A stretch of DNA of 64,000 bases from Kutzneria buriramensis (GCF_003387475.1 NZ_QUNO01000007.1:62001-126000), one strand, 5' to 3'; positions 26,692 to 36,105 are shown, numbered from the stretch's first letter. Notes: generated by a model not told the origin, from the letters alone. Numbers and translations are program-made.

Positions 26692-27387
26692 GTGATGATC
26701 GTCCTGTTGGCGGTCGGCGCCGGCGCGGTCGCGCAATCGGTTGCGGGCTTCGGGTTCGCGCTGATCTGCGGGCCGGTGCTGATCGCCGCCCTCGGGCAGG
26801 CCGACGGGCTGCGGCTGATCGTGACACTGTCCACTGTGGTCAGTCTGGCGATCCTCGTGCCGACCTGGCGCGACGTCAAGCTGCGTGACGGACTGCTGCT
26901 CGCCGCGCCTGGGGTTGTGTTGGCGCCGCTGCTGGTGTGGCTGTTACGCGACGCCGACAAGAACGTGGTGACGATCGGCGCCGGCGTCACCACCTTGGCC
27001 TCGGCAGCCGCGCTCGCGCTCGGCCTGCGGCTGGATCGGCTGCGAGGCGTCGGCGGTGTGATCATGGCCGGCGGCACCAGTGCGCTGATGAACGTGCTCG
27101 GCGGCATGTCCGGCCCGGTCGCCGCGCTCTACGCCGTCAACGCCCGGTGGCCGGAGCGATCGATCCGGCCGACGCTTCAGGTCTTCGGCATCACACTCAA
27201 CATCGCGACGCTGGTGTCCATCGGCGGGCCGGCGATCGACTGGTGGGCCGCACTGAGCCTGGTGGCCGGCTGGCTGGTCGGCAGCCTCGTCGCCAAGCTG
27301 CTGCCGGCCGGCCGCACCCGTCAACTCATCCTGCTGGTGGCCGCCGCGGGCGGGGTGTTCGCGGTGTGGCGGGGGATCACCGGCTGA
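26692..27387 (+). CDS. TSUP (TauE/SafE) family membrane transporter
   Basis: A 231-residue membrane protein with about seven hydrophobic segments. The N-terminal repeat has the family-like VGAGAVAQSVAGFGFALICGPV, and the second repeat has IMAGGTSALMNVLGGMSGPVAALY. TauE/SafE proteins export sulfite, sulfoacetate or related organosulfur anions. Its place right after a sulfotransferase (12-nt gap, GTG 26692 or ATG 26695) fits export or uptake of a sulfur-containing anion from this locus. The last 11 nt overlap the convergent lacI-type gene. Confidence 0.85.
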   Translation: MMIVLLAVGAGAVAQSVAGFGFALICGPVLIAALGQADGLRLIVTLSTVVSLAILVPTWRDVKLRDGLLLAAPGVVLAPLLVWLLRDADKNVVTIGAGVTTLASAAALALGLRLDRLRGVGGVIMAGGTSALMNVLGGMSGPVAALYAVNARWPERSIRPTLQVFGITLNIATLVSIGGPAIDWWAALSLVAGWLVGSLVAKLLPAGRTRQLILLVAAAGGVFAVWRGITG

Positions 27388-28405
27388 GCGGCGGCGCGGT
27401 GCTGGACCGGACCACCAGCTCGGTCGGGACGTGGATCAACGTGGATTCCGGCTGCCCGGTGGCGATCTCGCCGACGAGGGCGGCGACGGCGTGCCGGCCG
27501 ACGTCGTCGAAGGACTGGTGGACGGTGGTGAGCGGCGGCCAGAAGTTCGCGGCCTCGGCCATGTCGTCGAATCCGACCACGCTGACGTCGTCTGGCACCC
27601 GGCGGCCGACCTCGTGCAGGGCGCGGAGGACTCCCAGCGCCATCTGGTCGTTGGCGGCGAAGACGGCGGTGACGGAGGGATCGGCGGCGAGCCGCTGGCC
27701 GTGTTCGTAGCCGGAATCCGCCGACCAGTCGCCGATCAGCACCGGCGGCACGGGCCGGCCGGCCGCCTCCAGGGTCGCCTGCCAGGACTTGAGCCGGCGC
27801 TCGGCGGCGTAGGACTGGGGCGGGCCGGCGATGTGCCAGACGGTGGCATGTCCCAGCTCCAGCAGGTGCCGGGTGGCCGACGCTGCGCCCTCGGCCTGGG
27901 CGGTGTCGATCACCGGGGAGGGGTACCGCGCATTGGAGTCGATCACCACCACGGGCAGCCCCGCCGGCAGCTCGATCTCGCTCTGGTCCAGCTGGTGCTG
28001 CTCGATCAGGATGATCACGCCGTCCACGGCCTGCTCGTTGAGCCGGCTGAACGCCCCGGCGACCTCGCCCTGGGTGTGCCGCGGCACGGTCATCAGCACG
28101 ATGGAGAAGCCCTCGTCGGCGACGGCCCCGGCGATGGCGTCCAGGGTGCGGCTGTTGCCGAAGGTGGACAGCGAGGAGATGATCACGCCGATGGTGCGGA
28201 ACCGGCCGTTGCGCAGGGCGCGGGCGGCGCTGTTGGGCCGGTAGCCGACCCGGCGCATGGCGTCGAGCACCCGCTCCCGGGTGTCGGCGTCCACGTTCGT
28301 CCGGCCGTTGGCCACCCGCGACACGGTCTGCCCGGACACGCCGGCCTCCCGCGCCACGTCGGCCATGGACGGCCCCCGGCCGCGCTGGCCCGAACTCTGT
28401 CGCAC
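27377..28405 (-). CDS. LacI family transcriptional regulator
   Basis: A 342-residue regulator. I choose GTG 28405, with GGAGGGG about 10 nt upstream, over ATG 28438, which lies inside the operator. The LacI helix-turn-helix reads SMADVAREAGVSGQTVSRVANGRTNVD (about 13-39), followed by the hinge YRPNSAARALR. The periplasmic-binding-protein-like effector domain follows. It represses the divergent ABC/glycosidase operon through two inverted sites at 28437-28487 and is probably released by galactosyl or related oligosaccharides. Confidence 0.88.
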   Translation of the reverse strand: MRQSSGQRGRGPSMADVAREAGVSGQTVSRVANGRTNVDADTRERVLDAMRRVGYRPNSAARALRNGRFRTIGVIISSLSTFGNSRTLDAIAGAVADEGFSIVLMTVPRHTQGEVAGAFSRLNEQAVDGVIILIEQHQLDQSEIELPAGLPVVVIDSNARYPSPVIDTAQAEGAASATRHLLELGHATVWHIAGPPQSYAAERRLKSWQATLEAAGRPVPPVLIGDWSADSGYEHGQRLAADPSVTAVFAANDQMALGVLRALHEVGRRVPDDVSVVGFDDMAEAANFWPPLTTVHQSFDDVGRHAVAALVGEIATGQPESTLIHVPTELVVRSSTAPPLSR

Positions 28406-28436
28406 TGGCTCATCCCCTCCGACAGCGACTCTAGAC

Positions 28437-28487
28437 ATGTTTACGTCAACAAGTTAGCCTCGCCGCACCTCATGTTGACGTAAACAT
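28437..28487 (+). promoter_or_regulatory. twin LacI operators in the divergent sugar promoter
   Basis: Site A (28438-28451) reads TGTTTACGTCAACA. Site B (28473-28486) is its exact reverse complement, TGTTGACGTAAACA. Each is a near-palindrome around ACGT with one asymmetric pair. The centre-to-centre distance is 35 bp. They lie between the LacI gene and the first permease gene; site B ends 18 bp before the permease ATG. LacI-family binding and autoregulation are inferred. Confidence 0.8.
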
Positions 28488-28504
28488 TTCGATCCGGAGG
28501 GACG

Positions 28505-29422
28505 ATGACGTCCACGGCGATGCCGGCGCGGTCACGGCCGGCCCGCGCGCTCACCCGGCGCCACCACCGGCGCGGCTGGGCGTTCGTGGCCCCGTTCGCG
28601 GCGGTGTTCGCGCTGACGTTCGTGGCCCCGCTGGTCTACGCCTTCGGCCTGAGCCTCTTCCGCGACCAGGCGTTCTTCGGCGGCACGGTGTTCGTCGGCC
28701 TCGGCAACTACACCCAGGCGCTGGGCGACCCCAAGTTCTGGGAGGCGTTCGGCCGGGTGCTGCTGTTCCTGGCCGTTCAGGTGCCGATCATGCTGCTGCT
28801 GGCCCTGGTCGCGGCCTTCGCCATCGACAGCGCCCGGCTGCACGCCGCCGGCTTCTTCCGGATGGTGATCTTCCTGCCGTACGCGGTGCCCGGCGTGGTG
28901 GCCGTGCTGATGTGGGGCTTCATCTACGGCGACCACTTCGGACTGGCCGCCGACCTCAACCACCTGCTCGGTCGCGACGCGGTGGAACCGTTGTCCGTCA
29001 ACTGGATCCTCACGTCCATCGGCAACATCGTGACGTGGGAGTTCGTCGGCTACAACATGCTGATCTTCTACTCGGCGCTCAAGGTGGTTCCGCCCGACCA
29101 GATCGAGGCCGCCGCCATCGACGGCGCCGGCGCGCTGCGCACGATCGTCAGCGTCAAGCTGCCGGCCATCCGCGGCGCGATCGTGGTCGCCACCATCTTC
29201 TCCATCATCGGCAGCTTCCAGCTGTTCAACGAGCCCAACATCCTGCGCACCCTGGCGCCCAACGTGATCACCACCTACTTCACGCCGAACATGTACGCCT
29301 ACAACCTGTCCTTCGGCGGCCAGCAGTACAACTACTCGGCCACCGTCGCGATCGTGATGGGCGTGATCACGGCGGTCATCGCCTACGCCGTGCAGCTGCG
29401 CGGCCAGCGGAAGGAGCGCTGA
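28505..29422 (+). CDS. ABC sugar transporter permease (MalF type)
   Basis: A 305-residue membrane protein with six predicted segments. The permease EAA loop is in VPPDQIEAAAIDGAGALRTIVSVKLPAIRG (about 198-227), the contact for the transport ATPase. A GGAGGGACG ribosome site precedes ATG 28505. It is the first gene of an inducible operon with a second permease, a substrate-binding lipoprotein and two glycosidases. No ATPase gene is present, so a shared MsiK-like ATPase elsewhere in the genome probably energises transport, as is common in actinomycetes. Confidence 0.9.
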   Translation: MTSTAMPARSRPARALTRRHHRRGWAFVAPFAAVFALTFVAPLVYAFGLSLFRDQAFFGGTVFVGLGNYTQALGDPKFWEAFGRVLLFLAVQVPIMLLLALVAAFAIDSARLHAAGFFRMVIFLPYAVPGVVAVLMWGFIYGDHFGLAADLNHLLGRDAVEPLSVNWILTSIGNIVTWEFVGYNMLIFYSALKVVPPDQIEAAAIDGAGALRTIVSVKLPAIRGAIVVATIFSIIGSFQLFNEPNILRTLAPNVITTYFTPNMYAYNLSFGGQQYNYSATVAIVMGVITAVIAYAVQLRGQRKER

Positions 29423-29424
29423 CC

Positions 29425-30282
29425 GTGAGCTCCGTGCTGCGTCCCCGCCGCTCCCGCACCCTGACCGCCGTGATGGCGCTCTACCTGCTGTACTCGCTGA
29501 TTCCGTTGGTGTGGCTGCTGATCAGCGCCACCAAGACCCAGCCCGACCTGCTGTCCACCCCGGGCCTGTCCTTCGGCGGCACCTTCGCCCTGTTCGACAA
29601 CATCGGGTCGACGTTCACCTACAACAACGGGATCTTCCTGCGCTGGCTGGGAAACACGCTGCTCTACGTGGTGGTCGGCGCCGGCGGCGCGACCGTGCTG
29701 GCCACGGCCGCCGGCTACGGCCTGGCCAAGTACCGGTTCCGCGGCCGGCAGGCGGTGTTCGCCGTGGTGCTGGGCGCGATCGCGGTGCCGGGCACGGCGC
29801 TCGCGGTGCCGACCTTCCTGCTGTTCAGCCGGCTCGGCCTGATCGACACGCCGCTCGCGGTGATCCTCCCGTCGCTGATCAGCCCGTTCGGCCTGTACCT
29901 GATCTGGGTGTACGCCACCGACGCGATCCCCGACGAGATGATGGAGGCGGCCCGCATCGACGGCGCCGGCGAGCTGCGCATCTTCCTCGCCGTCACGCTG
30001 CGCCAGCTGGCGCCGGGCATCGTCACCGTCGCGCTGTTCGCGGTGGTGGCCACCTGGAACAACTACTTCCTGCCGCTCATCATGCTCAGCGACCCGAACT
30101 GGTACCCGCTCACCGTCGGGCTCAACCAGTGGAGCTCCCAGGCCGTCGGCGCCGCCGCGCAGCCGATCTACCACCTGGTGATCACCGGATCGCTGCTCAC
30201 CATCGTCCCGCTCGTGATCGCTTTCCTGTTCCTGCAACGGTTCTGGCAGTCCGGTCTGACCGCGGGCAGCGTCAAGCAGTAA
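29425..30282 (+). CDS. ABC sugar transporter permease (MalG type)
   Basis: A 285-residue membrane protein with GTG start 29425, 2 nt after the MalF-type stop. Six membrane segments are predicted. The EAA loop is IPDEMMEAARIDGAGELRIFLAVTLRQLAPG (about 169-199). It pairs with the preceding permease to form the transmembrane channel. The C-terminus (FLQRFWQSGLTAGSVKQ) is the usual ending for this family. Regulated by the LacI protein. Confidence 0.9.
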   Translation: MSSVLRPRRSRTLTAVMALYLLYSLIPLVWLLISATKTQPDLLSTPGLSFGGTFALFDNIGSTFTYNNGIFLRWLGNTLLYVVVGAGGATVLATAAGYGLAKYRFRGRQAVFAVVLGAIAVPGTALAVPTFLLFSRLGLIDTPLAVILPSLISPFGLYLIWVYATDAIPDEMMEAARIDGAGELRIFLAVTLRQLAPGIVTVALFAVVATWNNYFLPLIMLSDPNWYPLTVGLNQWSSQAVGAAAQPIYHLVITGSLLTIVPLVIAFLFLQRFWQSGLTAGSVKQ

Positions 30283-30313
30283 CCCCTCACACCGTCGCGA
30301 AGGGATTTCTCCG

Positions 30314-31660
30314 ATGGCACCACCGCGCCGCCACCGCGTCGTCGCCGCACTGGCCGCCGCCCTCCTGTCGACCGCGGCCCTGGCCGCCTGCGGCTCGCCC
30401 GGGTCGGATCCGGGCTCGGCCAAGGCCACCGGCACCCAGGACGCCGTCGACGCCGCGCTCCAGGCCGGCGGCACGATCACGTACTGGACCTGGACCCCGT
30501 CGGCCAAGGCCCAGGTCGAGGCGTTCGAGAAGGAGTACCCGAAGGTCAAGGTCAACCTGGTCAACGCCGGCACCGGCAACGACCAGTACACCAAGCTCCA
30601 GAACGCGGTGAAGGCCGGCTCCGGCGGTCCCGACGTCGCCCAGATCGAGTACCAGGCGCTGCCGCAGTTCGCGCTGACCGGCGCGCTGGCCGACCTGAAC
30701 CAGTACGGCTTCGGCGCGTTCCAGAAGGACTACACGGCCTCGACCTGGAGCAGTGTCAACGTCGGCAACGGCCTGTACGGGCTGCCGCAGGACTCCGGCC
30801 CGATGGCGCTGTTCTACAACAAGGCGGACTTCGACAAGTACGGCATCGCCGTGCCGAAGACCTGGGACGAGTACGTGGACGCGGCCAAGAAGCTGCACGC
30901 CGCCGACCCGACCAAGTTCATCACCTCCGACACCGGCGACGCCGGCTTCACCACCAGCATGATCTGGCAGGCTGGCGGCCACCCGTTCGGCACGGACGGC
31001 CGCAACGTCAAGATCAACCTGAACGACCCCGGCGCGCAGAAGTGGACCAAGGTCTGGGACCAGCTGGTCCAGGGCAAGCTGCTGTCCACCGTCAAGGGCT
31101 GGAGCGACGACTGGTACCGCGCGCTCGGTGACGGCACGATCGCCACCCTGGTCACCGGCGCCTGGATGCCCGGCGTGTTCAAGTCCTCGGTGACCGCGGG
31201 CAGCGGCAAGTGGGCGGTCGCGCCGATGCCGACCTACGACGGCCAGCCGGTCAGCGCGGAGAATGGCGGCAGCGCGCAGTCGGTGCTCAAGCAGAGCCAG
31301 CACCCGGAGTTGGCCGCGGCGTTCGTGCGCTGGCTCAACCACGGCAACGGCGTCAAGCCGTTCATCGCCAGCGGCGGCTTCCCGTCCACCACGGCCGACC
31401 TGAACTCGCCGTCGTTCCTGGACGCCGCCGACCCGTACTTCGGCGGGCAGAAGGTCAACCAGGTGCTCACCGCCGCCAGCGGCGCGGTCGCCAAGGGCTG
31501 GAGCTACCTGCCCTACCAGCTCTACGCCAACAGCATCTACGTCGACACCGTCGGCAAGTCCTACCTCAACGGCACCGCCATCGGCGACGGCCTGAAGGCC
31601 TGGCAGTCCGCGCTCGTCGACTACGGCAACCAGCAGGGCTTCACCGCCAGCGCCGGCTGA
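30314..31660 (+). CDS. ABC transporter sugar-binding lipoprotein
   Basis: A 448-residue extracytoplasmic binding protein. The signal peptide ends in a lipobox LAAC at about residues 23-26, so it is anchored to the membrane outer face. The mature part is a family 1 solute-binding fold, with TITYWTWTPSAKAQVEAFEKEYPKVKV, then PDVAQIEYQALPQFA and GTWMPGVFKSSVTAG-like segments (here TGAWMPGVFKSSVTAGSGKW). It delivers oligosaccharide to the two permeases. The neighbouring beta-galactosidase suggests a galactose-containing ligand. Confidence 0.9.
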   Translation: MAPPRRHRVVAALAAALLSTAALAACGSPGSDPGSAKATGTQDAVDAALQAGGTITYWTWTPSAKAQVEAFEKEYPKVKVNLVNAGTGNDQYTKLQNAVKAGSGGPDVAQIEYQALPQFALTGALADLNQYGFGAFQKDYTASTWSSVNVGNGLYGLPQDSGPMALFYNKADFDKYGIAVPKTWDEYVDAAKKLHAADPTKFITSDTGDAGFTTSMIWQAGGHPFGTDGRNVKINLNDPGAQKWTKVWDQLVQGKLLSTVKGWSDDWYRALGDGTIATLVTGAWMPGVFKSSVTAGSGKWAVAPMPTYDGQPVSAENGGSAQSVLKQSQHPELAAAFVRWLNHGNGVKPFIASGGFPSTTADLNSPSFLDAADPYFGGQKVNQVLTAASGAVAKGWSYLPYQLYANSIYVDTVGKSYLNGTAIGDGLKAWQSALVDYGNQQGFTASAG

Positions 31661-31700
31661 TCTACCTGGGCTGATCGATTTTGGGGAGGCACGACCACGC

Positions 31701-33452
31701 ATGGCCGAGTTCGCGATCGGCGAGCGGGACTTCCTGCTCGACGGGCAGCCGTTCCGGATCCTGTCCGGCGCCCTGCACTACTTCCGGGTGCACCCGGAGC
31801 AGTGGGCGGACCGGATCGACAAGGCCCGCCGGATGGGCCTGAACACCATCGAGACGTACGTGCCGTGGAACGCCCACGCCCCCGAGCGCGGCACGTTCGA
31901 CCTGTCCGGCGGCCTGGACCTGGACCGGTTCCTCGGCCTGATCGCGGACGCCGGCATGCACGCGATCGTGCGGCCGGGGCCGTACATCTGCGCCGAGTGG
32001 GCCAACGGCGGGCTGCCGGTGTGGCTGCCCGGCGAGGGTGTCCGCAGCTCGGAGCCCCGGTATCTCGACGCCGTTCGGGAATACCTGAGGCAGGTGTACC
32101 GCGTGGTCGTGCCCCGCCAGATCGACCGGGGCGGCCCGGTGATCCTGGTCCAGATCGAGAACGAGTACGGGGCCTACGGCAGCGACAAGCGCTACCTCGC
32201 GGAGCTCACCCGCTACACCCGCGAGGCCGGCGTCACGGTGCCACTGACCACAGTGGACCAACCGCTGGACGACATGCTCGCCGCGGGCAGCCTGGACGGG
32301 CTGCACCGGACGGCGTCGTTCGGGTCGCGCGCCGCCGAGCGGCTGGCGATCCTGCGCACCCAGCAGCCCACCGGCCCGCTGATGTGCAGCGAGTTCTGGT
32401 GCGGCTGGTTCGACAACTGGGGTTCGCACCACCACACGACGTCCGCGGAGGATTCCGCGGCGGAGTTGGACGCGCTGCTGGCCGCCGGCGCGTCGGTCAA
32501 CATCTACATGTTCCACGGTGGCACCAACTTCGGGCTCACCAGCGGCGCCAACGACAAGGGTACCTACCAGCCGCTGGTCACGTCCTACGACTACGACGCG
32601 CCGTTGGACGAGGCCGGCAATCCCACCGCCAAATACCACGCGTTCCGGGACGTCATCGCGCGGTACCACAAGGTTCCCGACAGCGTGCCGCCGCCGGCGG
32701 GGCCGCTGCCCACGCCGGTCGCGTCCCTGCACGAGCCGATCCTGTTGCTGGCCAACGCGGAGCGGTGGGGAACGTGGCAGACGCACGAACAGCTGCCCAC
32801 CTTCGACGAGCTGGCGCCCACTCCGCATCTGGCCCTGGCCCGCACCACGATCGACGACGACGGCCCCGGCGTGCTCGTCTTCGGCGAGATCCGGGACCGT
32901 GTCACGGTTTTCCTCGACGGCGTGCGGCTCGGGACGTTGCTGCGCGAGCACCACGACCGAGCCCTCGAGCTGCCGCTGACCGAGGGCGAGCTGACGCTGC
33001 TGATCGAGGACCTCGGCCGCGTCGACTACGGCCCGCGACTGGGGGAGCCCAAGGGGGTCATCGACGGCGTCAGCCTGAACGGGCGGCCGCTGACCGATTG
33101 GGACGTGCTCCCGATCGACGCCGCGGCGCTGCCGGATCGCCGTCCCGGCAGCGCCGACGGTGCCGAGGTCACCGGGCCGCTGGCCGGTCCGGTGGTCGTC
33201 AGCGGCCGGCTCACGGTGCCGGAGTCGACGGACCTGTTCCTCGACACCGCCGGCTGGGGCAAGGGAATGGTCTGGTTCAACGGGTTCCTGCTCGGCCGCT
33301 ACTGGCGCCGCGGCCCGCAGCGAACGCTCTACGTGCCCGCACCGCTGGTCCGGGCCGGCGCCAACGACGTCGTCGTGCTCGAACTGGACACGATGCTCGA
33401 CCCCGTGGTCCGCTGCGCGCCGCACGCGCATCTCGGCCACACCGAAGCCTGA
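31701..33452 (+). CDS. GH35 beta-galactosidase (cytoplasmic)
   Basis: A 583-residue protein with no signal peptide. The GH35 catalytic domain covers about residues 8-330. The acid/base Glu lies in GGPVILVQIENEYGAYGS (about 143-160) and the nucleophile Glu in PLMCSEFWCGWFDNWG (about 227-242). Beta-sandwich domains follow. It hydrolyses terminal beta-D-galactose from oligosaccharides imported by the preceding ABC system. Smaller than the large plant GH35 enzymes but normal for bacterial ones. Confidence 0.9.
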   Translation: MAEFAIGERDFLLDGQPFRILSGALHYFRVHPEQWADRIDKARRMGLNTIETYVPWNAHAPERGTFDLSGGLDLDRFLGLIADAGMHAIVRPGPYICAEWANGGLPVWLPGEGVRSSEPRYLDAVREYLRQVYRVVVPRQIDRGGPVILVQIENEYGAYGSDKRYLAELTRYTREAGVTVPLTTVDQPLDDMLAAGSLDGLHRTASFGSRAAERLAILRTQQPTGPLMCSEFWCGWFDNWGSHHHTTSAEDSAAELDALLAAGASVNIYMFHGGTNFGLTSGANDKGTYQPLVTSYDYDAPLDEAGNPTAKYHAFRDVIARYHKVPDSVPPPAGPLPTPVASLHEPILLLANAERWGTWQTHEQLPTFDELAPTPHLALARTTIDDDGPGVLVFGEIRDRVTVFLDGVRLGTLLREHHDRALELPLTEGELTLLIEDLGRVDYGPRLGEPKGVIDGVSLNGRPLTDWDVLPIDAAALPDRRPGSADGAEVTGPLAGPVVVSGRLTVPESTDLFLDTAGWGKGMVWFNGFLLGRYWRRGPQRTLYVPAPLVRAGANDVVVLELDTMLDPVVRCAPHAHLGHTEA

Positions 33453-33463
33453 GGAGATCCCCG

Positions 33464-34462
33464 ATGAACTCTTCGCTCGCCCGACTGCTCGCCGCCGCCT
33501 GCTGCGCGGCGGGCCTGATCACCGTCGCCGGGCCCGTCGCGAACGCCGCGACCACCGGCGACTTCCGCGGCGTGAACTGGGCCGATCCGCGTGACAACTA
33601 CGCCTCCGACGCGGTCGTGCCGTCCGGACTGTCCACGGCGGACAGCTACGCCACCACCTATGCCAAGGCCAGTGCGGTGATCGGCCAGTTCCGGTCGAAG
33701 GTCGGGGCCAACACGGTGCGCCTGCCGGTGAACCCGACCTCCGTCAACGGTCCGTTCTGGAACTCCTACACCGGGGCCATCGACGCGGCGACCGCCAAGG
33801 GCTTCAAGGTGATCCTGGGCTACTGGGAGGCGCCGAACGCCAAGGACGGCCGCATCGACGACACCACCACGTTCAACGCGATGTGGCAGCGGATCACCTC
33901 GAAGTACGCCGGCAACGGCAGCGTCTACTTCGAGCCGATGAACGAGCCGTTCGGCTACACCAGCCAGGAATGGACCGGGATCGTCGCGTCCTGGCTGTCC
34001 ACGTACCGGAACGTGCCGCGCGACCGGGTCGTCGTCGACGGCACCGGCTACGCCGACGACGTCAAGTCGGTGTGCGCGGACAGTCGGCTCAACGGCACCC
34101 ACCTCGCGCTGCACTTCTACGGCTTCTGGCACAGCACCTGGACCGACCCGCAGCAGTGGACGGCCGACTTCGACCAGCGGCTCGGGAACTGCTCGTCGCG
34201 CACGATCCTGGACGAGTTCGGCGCGAGCATGACCACCGGCCTGAACTACGACGGCCCGATCAACGGCTCCAACGAGATCGCGTACATCCAGTCCGTGACG
34301 AACCGGCTGCGCCAGCTCCAGATGGGGTCGGTGTACTGGCCGGGCCTGCGTACCGGCGACACCTACTCGCTGACCACGCTGCACGGCAGCGGCACCGCGC
34401 TGTCCCTGACCGTCAACAACGCCAGCGGCGCCGACCGGCTGGCCTGGGCCTGGCACCGGTAG
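33464..34462 (+). CDS. secreted GH5 family glycoside hydrolase
   Basis: A 332-residue protein with a signal peptide (about 1-28, cleavage after ANA). The TIM-barrel GH5 acid/base Glu is in YFEPMNEPFGYTS (about 160-172), and the nucleophile Glu is in RTILDEFGASMTTG (about 246-259). GH5 enzymes cut beta-glucans, mannans or galactans outside the cell. In this operon it probably releases oligosaccharides that the ABC importer takes up and the GH35 enzyme trims. Its stop is adjacent to the stop of the convergent TetR-type gene. Confidence 0.85.
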   Translation: MNSSLARLLAAACCAAGLITVAGPVANAATTGDFRGVNWADPRDNYASDAVVPSGLSTADSYATTYAKASAVIGQFRSKVGANTVRLPVNPTSVNGPFWNSYTGAIDAATAKGFKVILGYWEAPNAKDGRIDDTTTFNAMWQRITSKYAGNGSVYFEPMNEPFGYTSQEWTGIVASWLSTYRNVPRDRVVVDGTGYADDVKSVCADSRLNGTHLALHFYGFWHSTWTDPQQWTADFDQRLGNCSSRTILDEFGASMTTGLNYDGPINGSNEIAYIQSVTNRLRQLQMGSVYWPGLRTGDTYSLTTLHGSGTALSLTVNNASGADRLAWAWHR

Positions 34463-35065
34463 TCAGCCGCGCAGCGCCGGTCCGAGCCAGCGGCCGACGA
34501 GAGCCCGCAGCTCGTCGTCGTGGTAGGACGGGTACTGGAGGAAAGACAGGAACAGCCGCATCAGGATCTCGGCCAGCCCGAGGAAGTCCTCATCGGTGCT
34601 GACTCCGGCGGCCGCCCAGTCGACCGGCACGTTCTGGAGGATGCGCGCGCCGAGGGCGAAGGACTGCGGCGAGGTGACCGCGCCGGTGAAGATGTCGCCC
34701 TCGCCGGCCTCCAGCAGCAGGCCCAGATGGGGCTCGCTGGGGACTGCCTGGAGGCTGAACAGCACCGATTCGACGGCGACCTCGGCCGGGCTGCCGAAGG
34801 TGGCGAGGTGCCGTTCCATCCGTTCGGCGAACGCCTCGACGCCGGCGATGGCGACGGCGCTGAGGATGTCCGGCAGGCGGGGGAAGTACCGGTAGACGGT
34901 CTGCCGGGTCACGCCGGCCTCGGCCGCGATGTCCGACAGGCTGGTCTTGGCCAGCCCGACCCGGTCGAGGCACGCCGTCGCCGCGTCGACGATACGGCGG
35001 CGTGCCTCGTCCTCGGTCCGGGGCGGGTTGCCCTGCCATCCGTGGTACCCCATGCGGCCCATCAT
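34463..35065 (-). CDS. TetR family transcriptional regulator
   Basis: A 200-residue protein. The N-terminal helix-turn-helix reads KTSLSDIAAEAGVTRQTVYRYFPRL (about 39-63). The C-terminal ligand domain is helical. The ATG at 35065 overlaps the stop of the membrane protein gene by 4 nt, so it is the last gene of a three-gene operon (FAD monooxygenase, membrane protein, TetR). It likely binds the 12-bp inverted repeat at 37552-37588 at the operon promoter, giving autoregulation. Ligand unknown, probably the substrate or product of the oxygenase. Confidence 0.88.
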   Translation of the reverse strand: MMGRMGYHGWQGNPPRTEDEARRRIVDAATACLDRVGLAKTSLSDIAAEAGVTRQTVYRYFPRLPDILSAVAIAGVEAFAERMERHLATFGSPAEVAVESVLFSLQAVPSEPHLGLLLEAGEGDIFTGAVTSPQSFALGARILQNVPVDWAAAGVSTDEDFLGLAEILMRLFLSFLQYPSYHDDELRALVGRWLGPALRG

Positions 35066-36105
35066 CCCCGAGCGGGCTGCCTCAGACGGCGGCAGGTGCC
35101 CCGGCTCCGCACCCGGTAGAGCGCGGCCAGCACGAGTCCGGCCCCGACGAAACAGGCCAGCGCGTACAGGCCGCTGCCGTGGTCGACCGGCAGGGCACTG
35201 AGCCAGAACAGCGCCATGACTCCCAGGTAGACGGCGGGGTAGAACCGCGCGAAGGCGGACACCGGCTCGGCGGATCGTGGCGTGGTGGCGATGATCCAGC
35301 CGCCGGCCAGCCAGACCGCCGCCAGCTCGACGCCGAGCACCCAGGCCTGCGCCGTGACATTCCCCCGGAAGAGGCTGGACGGGATGCCGGCGATCGCCAT
35401 CGCCAACGGCGTGAGGACACCGGCCAGCAGGATGCGTGGCACCAGCCGGCCGTTGCCGGCCAACCGCACGACGAGGTAGGTCAGGGCGGCGATCGAGACC
35501 GAGGCGAACAGCAGCATGCTGGTCATCGGCACCGAGGCCAGCGCCGGCTGGTTGACGATGACGTTGCCGGGGTTCCAGGCCCACCACCGCAGCTGCGGTC
35601 CGATCTGGTCGAAGACCTCGTAGAACACCTGGCATACGAAGGCGACCGCCACCGAACCGAGCAGCGGACCGCGCCTTCGGAAAACGCCGAGCGAACGCAC
35701 GGTCTCGTAGGCGAGCTGGGTGAACATCGGGTAGAAGGCCACGATGTAGAGCGGCAGCCGGTCCCACATGAACTGCACGGTGAACCGGTTGTGGGCGAAG
35801 ATGAAACCGTAGATCTGGTCGAGCCCGAACCACTCCGGGAAGTACAGCGGCGGCTCGGTGACGAGGAGATAGACCAGCGAGGCGAACCACAGCGCCAGGT
35901 TGACCCGATCACCGTCGCGGTAGCGGCGCACCGCGTGCACCAGCGCGAAGATCGCGCCGCCGATGACGAGCACCTCCAGCAGCGGCATCGTCCAGTTGGT
36001 CAGCTGCCACGGAAAGCGGACCGACACCACCGGCGAGACGTCCTGGCAGTCGAAGCCGAGGCCCCGGGTGACGGCCTCCGCCGCCGATCCGCAGTCGACG
36101 CTCAT
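35062..36105 (-). CDS. multi-pass membrane protein, possibly AveC spirocyclase-like
   Basis: A 347-residue protein with about eight hydrophobic segments and conserved-looking loops (LVTEPPLYFPEWFGLDQIYGF, then HNRFTVQFMWDRLPLYI and RWWAWNPGNVIVNQP). Size, topology and its neighbours (an FAD monooxygenase and TetR) remind me of the AveC spirocyclase-like family. That family includes the membrane enzyme shaping the avermectin spiroketal. I cannot verify this without a search. It overlaps the monooxygenase stop by 4 nt. A role in terpenoid or polyketide modification is an inference. Confidence 0.45.
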   Translation of the reverse strand: MSVDCGSAAEAVTRGLGFDCQDVSPVVSVRFPWQLTNWTMPLLEVLVIGGAIFALVHAVRRYRDGDRVNLALWFASLVYLLVTEPPLYFPEWFGLDQIYGFIFAHNRFTVQFMWDRLPLYIVAFYPMFTQLAYETVRSLGVFRRRGPLLGSVAVAFVCQVFYEVFDQIGPQLRWWAWNPGNVIVNQPALASVPMTSMLLFASVSIAALTYLVVRLAGNGRLVPRILLAGVLTPLAMAIAGIPSSLFRGNVTAQAWVLGVELAAVWLAGGWIIATTPRSAEPVSAFARFYPAVYLGVMALFWLSALPVDHGSGLYALACFVGAGLVLAALYRVRSRGTCRRLRQPARG

